Shown piece by piece: positions 6,601-7,431 of a stretch of 7,431 nt of DNA. Positions within the stretch are counted from its first letter, which is position 1. Each line of letters begins with the position of its first letter. The position numbers and the translations under genes are program-made. Source of the DNA: Candidatus Delongbacteria bacterium (GTDB taxonomy: Bacteria; Bacteroidota; Bacteroidia; Bacteroidales; ML635J-15); NCBI GenBank assembly GCA_027858215.1, contig JAQIDD010000188.1:1-7431 (forward strand), in the 5' to 3' direction. A model generated the notes under the pieces. It saw nothing but the letters and a program-made list of their open reading frames with translations, did no database searches and was not told where the DNA came from.

Positions 6601-7371
6601 TTAGAATTTCAAATGTTTTACTGAGCGTCCCTGATTTATGAGTTCTTTCATTGAGTCGATGCCAATTTTCAAATGGTCTTCCACGTATTTAGCCGTCACA
6701 GATTTATCACTTTTGTCGGTTTTGATACCAGTGGAAATCATGGGTTGATCGGACACAAGCAGAAGTGCCCCTGAAGGGATGCCGTTTGCAAAACCAGTGA
6801 TAAAAATGGTGGCAGTTTCCATGTCAATAGCCATAGAACGGGTTTTCCGGAGGTACTTTTTAAACCTTGTATCGTATTCCAAGACACGGCGGTTGGTGGT
6901 TTGTACAGTTCCCGTCCAGTAATCTCTGTGGTGGTCACGGATGGTGGAAGAGAGGGCTCTCTGCAAACTAAAGGCGGGAAGTGCCGGTACTTCGGGTGGT
7001 AAATAATCGTCGGAAGTACCATCGCCTCTGATGGCTGCAATGGGGAGGATAAGGTCACCAAGAGCGTTTTTCTTTTTCAGTCCGCCACATTTCCCCAAAA
7101 ACAGCACTGCTTTGGGTTTAATGGCAGAAAGCAAATCCATAATGGTAGCAGCATTGGGGCTCCCCATACCAAAATTTAAAATAGTGATGCCTTTGGCTGT
7201 TGCGCCGGGCATATTAGCATCTAATCCTTTTACAGGCACTTTGAACCATTCAGCAAATAAATCAACATAATGCTGAAAATTGGTAAGCAATATATGTTCA
7301 CCAAAGTCTTCTAAGGCTATGCCTGTGTATCGTGGTAACCAGTTTTTAACAATTTCTTCTTTTGTTTTCAT
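6601..7371 (-). CDS. AMP nucleosidase, short form (phosphorylase superfamily)
   Basis: This 256-residue cytoplasmic protein belongs to the nucleoside phosphorylase (PNP/UDP) superfamily and resembles the short AMP nucleosidases annotated in Bacteroidota, which hydrolyse AMP to adenine and ribose-5-phosphate. Visible elements, counted from the ATG at 7371, are the glycine-rich NFGMGSPNAATIMDLL (66-81), AVLFLGKCGGL (88-98), ribose-contacting DMET (183-186) and VSDQ with the probable catalytic Asp D208. E. coli Amn has about 484 residues with an extra N-terminal regulatory domain; that domain is absent here, so allosteric control probably differs. The frame extends upstream to a TTG at 7398, but that codon lies within the -7 promoter box, so ATG 7371 is the better start. 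The assignment to AMP rather than another nucleoside or nucleotide rests on overall resemblance and is less certain than the superfamily. Confidence 0.85.
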   Translation of the reverse strand: MKTKEEIVKNWLPRYTGIALEDFGEHILLTNFQHYVDLFAEWFKVPVKGLDANMPGATAKGITILNFGMGSPNAATIMDLLSAIKPKAVLFLGKCGGLKKKNALGDLILPIAAIRGDGTSDDYLPPEVPALPAFSLQRALSSTIRDHHRDYWTGTVQTTNRRVLEYDTRFKKYLRKTRSMAIDMETATIFITGFANGIPSGALLLVSDQPMISTGIKTDKSDKSVTAKYVEDHLKIGIDSMKELINQGRSVKHLKF

Positions 7372-7395
7372 CACAATTAATTTTTTACATTTGTA

Positions 7396-7403
7396 CAAAG
7401 GTA
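7396..7403 (-). promoter_or_regulatory. -7 promoter element of the AMP nucleosidase gene
   Basis: TACCTTTG on the minus strand is an exact TAnnTTTG match. Transcription starting about five bases later would give a leader of about 20 nt before the ATG at 7371. The -33 side is weak: only TGG at 7428-7426 lies near the right distance (22 nt), close to the window edge. The TTTG is also half of a TTTGTACAAA palindrome (7390-7399). Confidence 0.5.
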
Positions 7404-7431
7404 ATAAATGGAAGCACTAAATTTACCATAT

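Noticed and set aside
7372..7398. Upstream TTG start for the AMP nucleosidase adding 9 residues
   Set aside because: The TTG falls inside the -7 promoter box, upstream of the expected transcription start.

Overview
The window most likely comes from a member of the Bacteroidota. The protein sequences look like that phylum. Three candidate promoters carry the phylum's -7 element TAnnTTTG, and most start codons follow A/T-rich leaders rather than Shine-Dalgarno sites. Base composition is moderate to slightly AT-rich. Nothing looks mobile: there are no insertion sequences, tRNA or rRNA genes, CRISPR arrays or broken genes. It reads as a compact chromosomal region of five intact genes.

Layout from left to right: (1) bases 1-343 hold no convincing gene. 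At 16-47 there is a near-ideal leftward Bacteroidota promoter whose spacer contains a perfect 14-bp palindrome, so a regulated gene probably begins just off the left edge. (2) Bases 344-3863, minus strand: a one-piece trehalose-6-phosphate synthase/phosphatase (OtsA-OtsB fusion) is followed 46 nt later by rarA, a AAA+ ATPase acting at stalled replication forks. (3) Bases 3864-3945: a short divergent intergenic region with a -7 box and a 10-bp palindrome. (4) Bases 3946-6577, plus strand: a cytoplasmic GH15 glycosidase, then lgt (prolipoprotein diacylglyceryl transferase) 25 nt later. (5) Bases 6601-7371, minus strand: a short-form AMP nucleosidase, convergent with lgt.

The clearest functional unit is the divergent trehalose pair. 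OtsA-OtsB makes trehalose from UDP-glucose and glucose-6-phosphate. The GH15 enzyme could act on trehalose or on another intracellular alpha-glucoside, because some bacterial and archaeal members of this family are trehalases. rarA, lgt and the AMP nucleosidase are housekeeping or stress genes with no obvious mechanistic link to trehalose. I find no clearly new system. The item most worth following up is the operator-containing promoter at the left edge.
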